From Phytohabitans kaempferiae (lineage in GTDB: Bacteria; Actinomycetota; Actinomycetes; Mycobacteriales; Micromonosporaceae), in the NCBI RefSeq assembly GCF_042433955.1, contig NZ_JBHLUH010000081.1:1-64000 (forward strand): DNA of 64,000 nucleotides, read 5' to 3'. Shown piece by piece: positions 45,461 to 54,123 of this stretch (position 1 is the stretch's first letter; every line of letters starts with the position of its first letter). The translations under genes were made by a program, and so were the position numbers. The notes under the pieces were generated by a model, which was not told the DNA's origin, did no database searches, and saw only the letters and a list, made by a program, of their open reading frames with translations.

Positions 45461-46084
45461 ATGGCCGTACCCGACAGCCTCCCCCAGCGCATCTTCCTGC
45501 TGGCCTACAACCCGGAGAAGGGCAGGGTCGGCCTGGACACCTACCTGGGCGCCATGCTCCGCGCCGCGGCCCTCGCCGACCTCTACCAGGGCGGCCACCT
45601 CACCGACGAACGCGGCCGCCCCGCCATCGACGTCCGGCACCCCTGCCGCGATCCCGTCCTTGACGCGCTCCTCGAAGAGATCGCCGGCTCCAAGCCACAC
45701 TCATGGCAGTCCTGGATCGGCCACAGGCAGCGCGCCACCGTCCGCGCGGTACGCCAGCAGCTCAACGATGGCGGCTGGGTACACCTCCAACCCCACAAAA
45801 TTCTCGGGCTGTTCCCCACCACCGAGGTGACCATCCGCGACCCCCGCGTCCGCGAGGAACTCCTCGACCGGGTCAACACCACCCTGCACAAACCCATCGG
45901 CGGCATCGACCCCGCCGATGCCGCACTCGTGGCCATCATTGCCGCCGGCGACCTCAATCTCGTCCTCGACCGTAAGACCAAACGCGCCAACAAACAGCGC
46001 ATCCAGGAACTCACCAAGCTGAGCGGACCGATCGGCCCCGCCCTCCACAAATCGATCCAGGCCGCTGCGACCGGTGAGGTTTAG
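45461..46084 (+). CDS. GPP34/GOLPH3-family protein
   Basis: The ATG at 45461 is two bases after the GntR stop. The 207 residues match the actinomycete GPP34 (GOLPH3-like) family: RIFLLAYNPEKGRVG, LGAMLRAAALADLYQGGHL, and LLDRVNTTLHKPIGG, ending in a basic helix. The eukaryotic relatives bind phosphoinositides. In bacteria the role is unknown, perhaps membrane trafficking or lipid binding. It closes a three-gene operon with the membrane protein and GntR regulator. Confidence 0.85.
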   Translation: MAVPDSLPQRIFLLAYNPEKGRVGLDTYLGAMLRAAALADLYQGGHLTDERGRPAIDVRHPCRDPVLDALLEEIAGSKPHSWQSWIGHRQRATVRAVRQQLNDGGWVHLQPHKILGLFPTTEVTIRDPRVREELLDRVNTTLHKPIGGIDPADAALVAIIAAGDLNLVLDRKTKRANKQRIQELTKLSGPIGPALHKSIQAAATGEV

Positions 46085-46431
46085 TCGTCATCCGCCTGGT
46101 CCAACTCTCCGGGGCCACCACCGGTACGCCCGCACGACCTACGGCACGGCGCGGCCAGCCTCGCCCACTGCGCCGCGCCGACCTCAAAACCGTGCGGGAA
46201 CGCCCGGCTGGTCCTGGCCGCAGCCGCCCGCGACCCCGGCCAACCCCAACGTCGTCGGAACGCTCCGCCGAAACCGCCGCGCCCGAACCCACGCGCCGGC
46301 CCAAACAGCGACGCCGCAAGCGATCCGGCAGGAAAGTGGCCACAGCCAGGCGTCCCACATACGCCCAACCGACGCCCTCGCAAAAAGATCAAAGCCGTAT
46401 AACCAAGGGCTATACGGCCTACTTCTTCTCC
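46085..46431 (+). other. Intergenic/remnant stretch with an inverted repeat
   Basis: About 350 bases with no supported gene. Composition is Pro/Arg-coding-like in several frames but has no motifs. GCCGTATA and TATACGGC (46394-46401 and 46411-46418) form an 8-bp inverted repeat around 9 bases. It could be the edge of an insertion. Confidence 0.4.
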
Positions 46432-46749
46432 ATCGATGTCGCCGATTACGCCCTTGTGCACAACCTCGAGCTAACCGACACGCGCACCTGGAGCGAACTG
46501 GTGGATGCGTATGAGCAGGTCGATCCGCTCGGCGTGCTTCCGGTGTTACGCGACCTCGTCTTGACCGACCTGCGCGACGCCGACGCCCGCGGCTACCAGC
46601 AGGCGGCCCGCCGCCTGCGCCGGATGCGAAACCTGGCCGCGGGCACGGACCGGACGAGTGAGGTCGACGAGATGATCGGCGAGCTGCGGGAGGAACACCG
46701 CCGCCGGCCCCGACTCCAGCGCGAGTTCGACAAGGCCGGCCTTCCCTGA
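46432..46749 (+). pseudogene. SWIM zinc finger family protein, C-terminal fragment
   Basis: The frame before the stop at 46747 reads ELTDTRTWSELVDAYEQ, then LPVLRDLVLTDLRDADARGY and EHRRRPRLQREFDKAGLP. This is the C-terminal helical tail of actinomycete SWIM zinc finger proteins, which run to 400 residues or more. The SWIM CxCx(n)CxH motif and everything ahead are missing. No start or ribosome site is seen. It is a truncated remnant. Confidence 0.55.
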
Positions 46750-46757
46750 CAGGGCGG

Positions 46758-47648
46758 CTACCGTGCTCTGGCCGGCTGGAAGTCGGCGCCGAGCCGGTCG
46801 ACCGCCTCGTCGTGGTCCGGGCTGGACGGGTCGGCCAGCGCCTCGAGCAGGTACTGGTATCGGGCCGCGCCGCCGGTGTCTTCGGGCGGGCAGGCACCTT
46901 CGCCGCCGAGGACGGTGAACGTGTTGTCGGCGCCGCCGGGGCGGATCTCCTCGACGGTGATCGTGTGCGTCCAGTGGTCGCCGAAGTCGTACACGTAGGT
47001 GAATGTGGCGCCTGGCTGGGTGGCGATGGAGACCAGGCGTTCACCGTCGGCGGTGGCGTCGCCCGAGTCGGAGCGGGGGTCGATGATGGTGTGTTCGTCG
47101 GTTTCGAACGCGTACATGTGCTGGTCGTGCCAGCCCATCGCGGCCTGGAACATCCGGTGTACGTGGTCCAGCGGCGTGTTGGACGGGATCGCGATCTGCC
47201 GCCATACGCGGGGTGTGATGCCGTCGAGTTCGATGCGTAGTACGAGCGAGGCCGGGTCGGCAGGTTCGATCGCGAGGAAGCCGGCGTTGCCGCAGCATTT
47301 CTTGTACTTGCCGCCCGAGGCGCACCAGCAAGGCGCGTTGCGTTCCGGCGGCCACAGGTCGCCGGTGTGGCCGGTCTTGTGCAGCCAGCCGGCGAAGTCC
47401 AACCGGGTCTGCCGGCTCGCCGGGTCCTGACCCTCCCGCTGCGCGTAGGCGACCAGGTCGGCCACGTCCAAACGCATGACCCGGATCGACGTCGTGGACC
47501 GTGCCGCCAGAGCTCGCATCGTCTGCTCGCTTTCGCGGCGGTAGTCACCGTGGTCGCGGTAGCTGGTGGCGTTCAACAGGCCCCGCTCCCACGCTGCCTC
47601 GTATTGTTCCGGCAGGAAGTACGCCATCTGGTGCACCATCGCGGACAT
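46758..47648 (-). CDS. pRiA4b ORF-3-like protein with SEC-C zinc motif
   Basis: The ATG at 47648 gives 296 residues. The middle has a SEC-C type zinc motif (PERNAPCWCASGGKYKKCC). The C-terminal domain has the pRiA4b ORF-3 pattern: LVLRIELDGITPRVWRQIA, MFQAAMGWHDQHMYAFE and FTYVYDFGDHWTHTI. Such proteins are found on mobile elements and chromosomes, often near transposases. The function is not known. It may bind nucleic acid through the zinc motif. The gene is intact. Confidence 0.85.
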   Translation of the reverse strand: MSAMVHQMAYFLPEQYEAAWERGLLNATSYRDHGDYRRESEQTMRALAARSTTSIRVMRLDVADLVAYAQREGQDPASRQTRLDFAGWLHKTGHTGDLWPPERNAPCWCASGGKYKKCCGNAGFLAIEPADPASLVLRIELDGITPRVWRQIAIPSNTPLDHVHRMFQAAMGWHDQHMYAFETDEHTIIDPRSDSGDATADGERLVSIATQPGATFTYVYDFGDHWTHTITVEEIRPGGADNTFTVLGGEGACPPEDTGGAARYQYLLEALADPSSPDHDEAVDRLGADFQPARAR

Positions 47649-47663
47649 GAGCTGATCCCTTCC

Positions 47664-49031
47664 TCAGACCGGAGTCTCCGCCGGCAGTGTGTAGCCCAGC
47701 GTGCGCAGCTTCTTGCGGAACTCCGGCTCCCGGTCGATGGCTACCGCGAGGTGCCGATCGCCAACGAGCTGGCACTGGCCGCGCAGCCGCCGGTCACCGG
47801 CGATCAACACGGCCAGCGCCGGGTCGGCGCACTCCACGAGGCGGACGACACCGAGGTCGCGCAGCCGCCCGGTCCGGCCGACGATGTCGGCCAGCAGGGT
47901 GGTCACCGCGTTGGGCAGTTCGTGATCGGCTCGGGAGGACAGGAAGTCGCGCAGCTGATCGAGGCTACGGCCGGCGTCCACCGCAGCCAGCAGCGTCGCT
48001 TCCCGCAACGCCCAGACCCGGTCCGCAGTGCGGTGCGCATACGCGTCAAGCGTCAGCCGATCGGCCGCCGACAGTTCGCCGGTGACCACAACATCGAGGT
48101 TGGGCAGCACCTTCAGCACCCCGGCCGTGGCCGTGTCCACTGACGGCGCCTGGTAGTCGCCGGTCAGCCCGAACACGTAGGCGCCCAAGGCGTTGAGGCG
48201 CACCGCGCGCAGCCCGTCGTAGCGGCTCAGATAGTCCAGGTCGTCGGCACCCCAGTTGTTGTGGTAATCCGTCCGGGCACCGGCCGGGTCGGTGTAGTCC
48301 AGATCGAACAGACCCAACGTGCCGGCGTACTCGAACAGCACCGCCAGCGTGTAGCGCCCCTCCAGGATCGGCCAGTCGGCGAACCCTGAGTAGCCGAGAC
48401 TGCCGTACTCCGGATCGACCAGATACAGCCGCCACAACCCCCGCTCGCTACGCGCCACCGTCGGCGACAGGTTGCCACGCCGCATCCTGTCGAACAGGTC
48501 ATCCACCGCCAGCCATTCGCCGACCGGGCAGCGGGTGAGCGCTGTCGCGACCGTCTGCCGACGGGTTCTCGCCGAGGTGAGCGTGTTGGCGGTGCGCTGA
48601 CCCTTGATGTGCTCGACCCGGCTCAACTCGTCGATCGGCGCCTTACCCACCCAGGAACGCCACAACGCACGCATCGTCTCAGCCGGCGGCCGACCCAACG
48701 CGGCATGACCCTTCGCCGTCAGCCGCAGGCGGCCACCAGCCAACTCGGCCAGCCCACCAGCCTGGACCAGCAACGGCCACGCGAACGCCGCGATCGGCTC
48801 CACCGGATAGAAATCACCAGCGACCAGCACCTCAGCCACCGCCGCGACAGTCCCCGCGGCCGGCCGCTGAGTCTTCTCGCTGACCCGCAGCTTTCCAGCA
48901 CCTACAACCTGCAAAACGGCCAGCACGTTGGTCAACGCCTCGACCTCGGTCGAGCGGACCGTCGCCTCATCGGCGTCCGAACTGAGCGCACCACGCACAG
49001 CCGACCACAATAGGGCAACGATCGCCGACAT
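47664..49031 (-). CDS. Helicase-associated (Helicase_C_3-like) protein, N-terminally short
   Basis: The ATG at 49031 (MSAIVALLWSAVRG) gives 455 residues. The open frame extends to 49136 without family features. The sequence matches the C-terminal two thirds of actinomycete helicase-associated XPB/Ssl2-like proteins: LRVSEKTQRPAAGTVAAVAE, GDFYPVEPIAAFAWPLL, and a C-terminal VLKVLPNLDVVVTGELS region. Typical members are longer, so the N-terminal winged-helix part is probably lost. No helicase motifs are present, so it does not unwind DNA by itself. It may be a truncated gene. Confidence 0.6.
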   Translation of the reverse strand: MSAIVALLWSAVRGALSSDADEATVRSTEVEALTNVLAVLQVVGAGKLRVSEKTQRPAAGTVAAVAEVLVAGDFYPVEPIAAFAWPLLVQAGGLAELAGGRLRLTAKGHAALGRPPAETMRALWRSWVGKAPIDELSRVEHIKGQRTANTLTSARTRRQTVATALTRCPVGEWLAVDDLFDRMRRGNLSPTVARSERGLWRLYLVDPEYGSLGYSGFADWPILEGRYTLAVLFEYAGTLGLFDLDYTDPAGARTDYHNNWGADDLDYLSRYDGLRAVRLNALGAYVFGLTGDYQAPSVDTATAGVLKVLPNLDVVVTGELSAADRLTLDAYAHRTADRVWALREATLLAAVDAGRSLDQLRDFLSSRADHELPNAVTTLLADIVGRTGRLRDLGVVRLVECADPALAVLIAGDRRLRGQCQLVGDRHLAVAIDREPEFRKKLRTLGYTLPAETPV

Positions 49032-49157
49032 CCATCTTCCGACTACTGTGGTTAGAGAGGTCCGCCGGCGACAGCCGGCCAAAATCCTGCTGCGCTTCGT
49101 CAACTTTCCCGCCAGTAGCCCGAACTCCCCCAGCACGCGGGTGTGCCGGGGTCGAGT

Positions 49158-49490
49158 TCAGTTGGTGGGTGTTGCCTGGTCGCGTTGGTGGCGGGCGTTG
49201 ATTTCGAGGGCTTCGGCGAGTTGGTCTTCGAGGATGACGATGCGGCAGGCGGCGTCGATCCCGGTGCCCTGGTCGGCGATCTCACGAACCCGGGCGGCCA
49301 GGCGCAGCTGGTAGCGGCTGTAGCGGCGATGTCCGCCATCGGAGCGGGTCGCCTCGAACAGGCGGGCCTGCTCCACCGCGCGCAGGAAGCTGGGGGTGGC
49401 GCCGATCATCTCGGCGGCCCGGCCCATGGTGTAGGCGGGGTAGTGCTCGTCTTCGAACTTGTCGGTCGAACCGTTGGGACCAGAGGTCAT
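49158..49490 (-). CDS. MerR-family regulator
   Basis: The ATG at 49490 gives 110 residues. The winged helix is at about 15-85 (YTMGRAAEMIGATPSFLRA, then ATRSDGGHRRYSRYQLRL). The C-terminal helix (RIVILEDQLAEALEINAR) would dimerise. No Cys residues for metal sensing are seen, so it is not a metal-responsive MerR. Such short MerR-like proteins occur in many actinomycetes with unknown targets. It is close to the helicase-associated gene on the same strand. Confidence 0.85.
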   Translation of the reverse strand: MTSGPNGSTDKFEDEHYPAYTMGRAAEMIGATPSFLRAVEQARLFEATRSDGGHRRYSRYQLRLAARVREIADQGTGIDAACRIVILEDQLAEALEINARHQRDQATPTN

Positions 49491-49814
49491 ATACGCCTTT
49501 CCGGTAAACGCGGGCGAGGATCCCGGCGCCGTGGGGACACCGGGATCCTCGGGAGAGTGTTTTGTTACATACCATCACCGGCTGGCTACCGGTTCATCGT
49601 CGTCCCGCCCACCCGCTACGGGGAGGGTGCGGGCCGGCGGGAATTCGGCTGGATGTGACCGTGGACCACCTTCCGTTCTTGGGGGTCTGCGGCTCCTGCC
49701 GGGCATCGTCACGCCGGGCAGGGATCCGATGGCATCGACTCCTCTCGTCGTACATACCTTCAGAACCGGGTCTTGCTGGTCCTGCGTGAACCTGGTGGTG
49801 CTCGGTGGTGCATG

Positions 49815-49903
49815 ACGCCCGCGATAGTCCGGGTCGGGCGTTGAGCCCGGGTCCGGCCCCGTTACGCCGGGCTCACCTTTCGTGAGCGGGTCGGGGCCGG
49901 ACC
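49815..49903. other. Two adjacent RNA-like hairpins, one nested
   Basis: acgcccg...cgggcgt (49815-49821 and 49835-49841) form a 7-bp stem. Then ggtccggccccg (49850-49861) pairs perfectly with cggggccggacc (49892-49903), and inside it gctcac (49871-49876) pairs with gtgagc (49882-49887). The whole looks like a folded RNA or a strong terminator pair. The strand is unknown. Confidence 0.55.
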
Positions 49904-50077
49904 ACGCGGGCCGTTTACCTCTGTGCGCCAGGTCGGCTGTCGCACTGAATCTCTCTTCGCAACACCCGAAACCATACACACACTCACGCCGCATGTCTAC
50001 CTTCGCCGAAGAAGATTTCCTCGCGTCCAAGCTAGTGGATTAGTGATGCGGCGACCGATGCCGCTAGGTACCGTGGC

Positions 50078-50124
50078 GGCTCAGCGACGCGACCGGCGGA
50101 TGGCTCAGCGACGCGACCGGCGGA
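50078..50124 (+). repeat. Tandem 24-base duplication
   Basis: The 23-base unit starting ggctcagcgacgcgacc occurs twice in direct order, at 50078-50100 and 50102-50124. It is non-coding and looks like a recent slippage duplication. Confidence 0.75.
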
Positions 50125-50196
50125 TTCAGTCGGCAACCGACCGCGGGACCAGGCGTGCCGCGGTCACGGCTACCGGCGCCCATCGTGGACAACGCG

Positions 50197-50490
50197 ATGG
50201 AGCCCGATATTCCGGAGTGCGCCGCCTGCGCCGGCGTCGTCGCCACGGTGCGAACCTGCCCGCATCCCAGCGGCGTCACCGTCGAGTATGGCCGCTGCCT
50301 ACGCTGCGGTACCGTGCTACGCCGCCTGCGCCATCCCGACGGTGATGCGCCAGCAGGCGAAGTTGGACCCTGGATCGCCATGGGTGTCGACGCTCCAGCC
50401 TTCGTCGCGGGCCGAGCGATGCGGCCCCGGCCGCCGCGGTCGGCTTCTACCAGGCCACCTCAACAACGCGATTCGCGCCGGCCAGCCTGA
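50197..50490 (+). CDS. Small Cys-rich protein, possible zinc ribbon
   Basis: The ATG at 50197 starts MEPDIPECAACAGVVATV and is followed by RTCPHPSGVTVEYGRCLRCG. Two CxxC-type pairs could bind one zinc. The C-terminal half is Pro/Arg-rich and may not be folded. No ribosome site stands out. I do not recognise the family. The motif suggests a real small protein, but the frame might be fortuitous in high-GC DNA. Confidence 0.4.
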   Translation: MEPDIPECAACAGVVATVRTCPHPSGVTVEYGRCLRCGTVLRRLRHPDGDAPAGEVGPWIAMGVDAPAFVAGRAMRPRPPRSASTRPPQQRDSRRPA

Positions 50491-51011
50491 TGAAGCTGCG
50501 GGCAACGACGGTGCCCAGCGCGAGTGCTGCGTCGCTGAGGCGCTCTGGCCGTTGCCGCGCCGGCGGATCGGTGACCACGCCGCAGCGACGTCCCGCGCCG
50601 TCTCACCCGCGAACCTGGGCGGCTACCGCCTCCGTGGCGGCCAGGCAAGCGGCGACCGCCTGCGACCCGGATCGCCCACAACGGTCGAGGAAGCGCACGC
50701 AGACAATGCTGCCAGACTCGTGCGGCGTTTTCGACCGCTGGCCGCTTACGGTGGGCGACCACCACGAGGCTGCGCAGGTGACCGACGGATGTACGGTTCG
50801 GGCCGGGTGAGTCGATCCCGGGTGGCGTTTCCAGGCTGGTCGCGATTCGGCGGCGATTGGCTGGGTCGTGGCCGTTCCGATTGCGTCTTCGGCCGGTGCC
50901 GGGTGCTACCGAAAGCTACAGATCACCCCATCGATCACCCGAACATCCACAGTAGACATGAAAAAGACTCCGATCCGGCGAGAAGCGCCAGGTCAGAGCC
51001 TTGATCAAATG
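50491..51011 (+). other. Intergenic stretch with no supported gene
   Basis: About 520 bases ahead of tRNA-Lys. Several long frames exist only because of high GC, and none has motifs. No clear terminator or repeat was found. Confidence 0.4.
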
Positions 51012-51084
51012 TGCGCCGCCAGGGACTCGAACCCCGAACCCGCGGATTAAGAGTCCGCTGCTCTGCCAGTTGAGCTAGCGGCGC
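51012..51084 (-). tRNA. tRNA-Lys (CTT)
   Basis: The minus strand folds as a cloverleaf: acceptor gcgccgc/gcggcgc, D-arm gctcaactggcagagc, anticodon loop ctcttaa with CTT at positions 34-36, and a T-arm with ggttcgagtcc. The discriminator is A. No CCA end is encoded. Length 73. Confidence 0.93.
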
Positions 51085-51327
51085 TCGCTGACAACGGCAG
51101 CAACATTAGCACGCACCTCGGCGCCGACTCCAACCGGTTCGGTGTGGCACGCCGGGCCGACTGGCGGAAGCGACACACGCCCTGATCTGGCAGCGTGCTG
51201 GACTGGCCACCAGTGACTGCCCTGGTGGTGCACCATAAGCCCAGCGCGCGCCGAGCGCACGCTGACTACAGTCGCACCGAGCCGGGCGCGGGGCCGAGGC
51301 CGGGGGCACAAACCGAACGGGGTCGAC

Positions 51328-52560
51328 ATGAGCAGGGGCACACGGGGGTTGGTGAAGGCCGCCGTGCTGGCGGTGTTGGCGCCGCTGGCTCTCGCCGCCT
51401 GTGGCGAGGGCGACGACAGTCCCCGGTTCGTCACGGGCACCACGCCCGGGCCGGTGGCCAGTGCCGAGGCCACGCCGAGCGCCAGTGCGGCGCCGGCGGC
51501 GTTCGCCTTCTCGGTCACGCCGGCGGCCAACGCGAAGAACCTGCCGGTCAGCTCGGAGATCGGGGTGAAGCTCGACGGTGGCGAGGTCACCTCGGTCACG
51601 CTCACCGAGTCGGGCGGTGGCACGGTCTCCGGCTCGATGCGGGAGGACGGCACGGCGTGGGTGCCGAGCGGCCCGCTGAAGTACGGCAAGACGTACACCG
51701 CTTCGGTGACCGCCACCAAGGACGGCGGCACGGCGACCGAGACCACGACCTTCACCACGATGGGGCAGCCGGGGAAGCGGGTCGGCACGGGGCTGTACCT
51801 GTTCGACGACAAGACGTACGGCGTGGCGATGCCGGTGGTCGTCGAGTTCCATCCGGGCATCGCGAAGAAGGACCGGGCAAGCGTGCAGAAGCGCATGTTC
51901 GTGAGCACCGACCCGCCGCAGCCGGGGGCGTGGCACTGGGTCTCCAACGGCACGCAGGCGTACTACCGCGCGCCGGAGTATTGGCAGTCGGGCACGAAGA
52001 TCACCGTGCGGATCGGGCTGGGCGGGCATCCGATGGGTCAGGGGCGCTACGGCGACACCGACCGGAAGGCGACCGCGAAGATCGGTGAGCGGTTCGAGAT
52101 GAAGGTCGACAACCGCACCAAGCAGATGACCGTGCTGAAGAACGGCAAGGTCGTGAAGACCATGCCGGTGAGCCTGGGCAAGAAGGCCACTCCCTCGGCG
52201 AGCGGGACGATGGTGGTGATGGAGAAGAAGGAGCAGACCGTCTTCGACACCACCGACGACCCCAACCCCGCCAACCGATACCGCGTGGACATCGCGTTCG
52301 CACAGCGGCTTACCTGGAGCGGGCAGTACATCCACGCGGCGCCCTGGTCGGTGCAGCACCAGGGTCAGCGCAACGTGTCGCACGGCTGTGTCAACGTGTC
52401 GACCGAAAACGCGCGGTGGCTCTTCGGGCAGACCAAGATCGGCGATCCGGTGACCGTGACCGGCACCGAGGAGAAGCTCGGCGCGGGCAATGGCTGGACC
52501 GCGTGGAACATGAGCTGGAAAGAATTCATCAAGGGCAGTGCACTCCCCGTAACGCTATAA
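51328..52560 (+). CDS. L,D-transpeptidase lipoprotein (YkuD) with Ig-like domains
   Basis: The ATG at 51328 gives 410 residues. The N-terminus is a lipoprotein signal (AVLAPLALAAC, lipobox LAAC). Residues about 60-150 and 155-250 are the Ig-like and second domains found in mycobacterial Ldt enzymes. The YkuD catalytic domain (about 255-375) carries SHGCVNVS with the catalytic Cys, and an upstream His in YIHAAPWS. It forms 3-3 cross-links in peptidoglycan on the outer face of the membrane. A very similar gene follows 137 bases downstream on the same strand, a tandem duplication. Confidence 0.9.
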   Translation: MSRGTRGLVKAAVLAVLAPLALAACGEGDDSPRFVTGTTPGPVASAEATPSASAAPAAFAFSVTPAANAKNLPVSSEIGVKLDGGEVTSVTLTESGGGTVSGSMREDGTAWVPSGPLKYGKTYTASVTATKDGGTATETTTFTTMGQPGKRVGTGLYLFDDKTYGVAMPVVVEFHPGIAKKDRASVQKRMFVSTDPPQPGAWHWVSNGTQAYYRAPEYWQSGTKITVRIGLGGHPMGQGRYGDTDRKATAKIGERFEMKVDNRTKQMTVLKNGKVVKTMPVSLGKKATPSASGTMVVMEKKEQTVFDTTDDPNPANRYRVDIAFAQRLTWSGQYIHAAPWSVQHQGQRNVSHGCVNVSTENARWLFGQTKIGDPVTVTGTEEKLGAGNGWTAWNMSWKEFIKGSALPVTL

Positions 52561-52697
52561 ACACCATAAATCCGGGCAAAGCCGAGTGTTCAACACCACG
52601 GCATGAAACCGGGATTTGGCGAAGCGCGTCATAAGAGGAGGATTGACCCCTGCTCCTGGGTAGTGAGTGGGGGCGCCTAAACACTTGCGAGGGGATC

Positions 52698-53936
52698 ATG
52701 CCAGCGAGCCGAGTGCACCGACGTACGCCGAGCCGGAAGGCGGCGTGGCGAGCGCTCTCCGCCGCCGCGCTCGCCGGCATCCTCGCCCTCACCGCCTGCG
52801 GCAGCGACTCCCCCGGCGCCTCGTGGAACGACGGCAAGAAGGATGGCGGGCAGCAGGCCGACAGCGGCCCCAAGCAGGGCGGCACCATCACCAGCCCGGC
52901 CGCGGACGCCAAGGACGTGCCCGCCTCGACCACGATCGCCTTCACGCTGGAAAACGCGAGCGACCCGAGCATCGAGCTGAAGAGCGCGAGCGGCGAGACG
53001 GTCGAGGGCGAGTTGCAGGAGGACGGCAAGTCGTGGCTGCCGGAGGGGGCGCTGGAGTACGCCACCACCTACACGGCGACCATCAACGCGACCGGTGCGG
53101 ACGGTAAGCCGACGACCAGCACCAGCACCTTCACGACCATGGCCAAGCCCAGCAAGGTGGTGCGGGTCTCCAGCTTCCTCGGCGACGGCCAGGTGGTGGG
53201 CGTGGGCATGCCACTGATCGTGCGCTTCGGCCGCGCCGTGCCCAAGGACTACCGCGACGACGTGCAGGCCCGCCTCTTCGTGCGGTCCACGCCCCACCAG
53301 GAGGGCATCTGGCACTGGGCCAGCCCCACCGAGGTGCGCTTCCGGCCCAAGGAGTACTGGCAGGCGGGCACCCAGATCCGGTACAAGCTGCAGACCGGCG
53401 GGCTGCCGATGGGCGATGGCTACTACGGGCGCGCCGACGTCAATGTGGACGTCAAGATCGGGCCGTCGCTCATCATGACCGTCGACAACAAGACCAAGAA
53501 GATGACCGTCACCAAGGACGGCAAGGTCGTCAAGACCATCCCGGTGAGCCTGGGCAAGAAGAGCACGCCCTCGTCGAGCGGCACGATGGTGGTCATCGAG
53601 AAGCAGCGCAAGACCATCTTCGACACGATGGACGATCCCAACCCGGAAAACCGCTACCGCACGCCGATCGACTTCGCGCAGCGACTCACCTGGAGCGGAC
53701 AGTTCATCCACGCGGCGCCCTGGTCCGAGGGGCAGCAGGGGCGGGTCAACGTCTCGCACGGCTGCGTCAACGTGTCGATGGCGATGGGCGAGTGGCTCTT
53801 CGGGCAGACCCGGATCGGTGACGTGATCACGGTCAAGAACACCGAGGAGAAGCTCCAGAACGGCAATGGCTGGACCGACTGGAACATGAGCTGGGAGCAA
53901 TACGTGAAGGGAAGCGCCATCCCCTACAACGGATAG
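52698..53936 (+). CDS. L,D-transpeptidase lipoprotein (YkuD), tandem paralogue
   Basis: The ATG at 52698 gives 412 residues with lipobox LTAC (AGILALTACGSDS). The domain order is the same as in the preceding gene: Ig-like region (GGTITSPAADAKDVPASTT), second domain (EGIWHWASPTEVRF) and YkuD domain with FIHAAPWS and the catalytic SHGCVNVS. The two proteins are clearly paralogous along their full length, with most difference in the N-terminal 100 residues. Both should cross-link peptidoglycan. The pair lies between tRNA-Lys and tRNA-His. Confidence 0.9.
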   Translation: MPASRVHRRTPSRKAAWRALSAAALAGILALTACGSDSPGASWNDGKKDGGQQADSGPKQGGTITSPAADAKDVPASTTIAFTLENASDPSIELKSASGETVEGELQEDGKSWLPEGALEYATTYTATINATGADGKPTTSTSTFTTMAKPSKVVRVSSFLGDGQVVGVGMPLIVRFGRAVPKDYRDDVQARLFVRSTPHQEGIWHWASPTEVRFRPKEYWQAGTQIRYKLQTGGLPMGDGYYGRADVNVDVKIGPSLIMTVDNKTKKMTVTKDGKVVKTIPVSLGKKSTPSSSGTMVVIEKQRKTIFDTMDDPNPENRYRTPIDFAQRLTWSGQFIHAAPWSEGQQGRVNVSHGCVNVSMAMGEWLFGQTRIGDVITVKNTEEKLQNGNGWTDWNMSWEQYVKGSAIPYNG

Positions 53937-53958
53937 GGGATGGCCGCTGCTGCGAGAG

Positions 53959-54032
53959 GGTGACTGAGGGGATTTGAACCCCCGACACCCGGGACCACAA
54001 CCCGGTGCTCTGCCAACTGAGCTACAGCCACC
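53959..54032 (-). tRNA. tRNA-His (GTG)
   Basis: Minus strand: an extra G at -1 followed by gtggctg pairs with cagtcac, D-arm gctcagttggcagagc, anticodon stem ccggg...cccgg with GTG in the loop ttgtggt, T-arm ggggttcaaatcccc. Discriminator C, as typical for tRNA-His. Confidence 0.93.
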
Positions 54033-54123
54033 ACGTCAGCCGCGCCGGACATGCCGGTGCGGTGCGCCGACCAATGATAGCCATACCCTGCCCCACTCCG
54101 TCGACAGGGTAACGGTGGAGAAA

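Larger units (their letters stand above)
49491..50196 (+). other. Gene-free region with nested hairpins and a tandem repeat
   Basis: About 700 bases with no supported gene. It contains a hairpin at 49815-49841, a nested double hairpin at 49850-49903, and a 23-base tandem repeat at 50078-50124, all listed separately. The first 100 bases probably include the MerR promoter. One could imagine a small RNA or a remnant of a mobile element, but nothing proves either. Confidence 0.4.

Noticed and set aside
46192..46431. N-terminal extension of the SWIM fragment
   Set aside because: The frame is open but the sequence is Pro/Arg low complexity with no SWIM motif, so only the C-terminal part is called.
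50288..51004. 238-residue plus-strand frame
   Set aside because: No motifs, poor start and overlapping frames of similar length. It looks like chance opening in GC-rich DNA.
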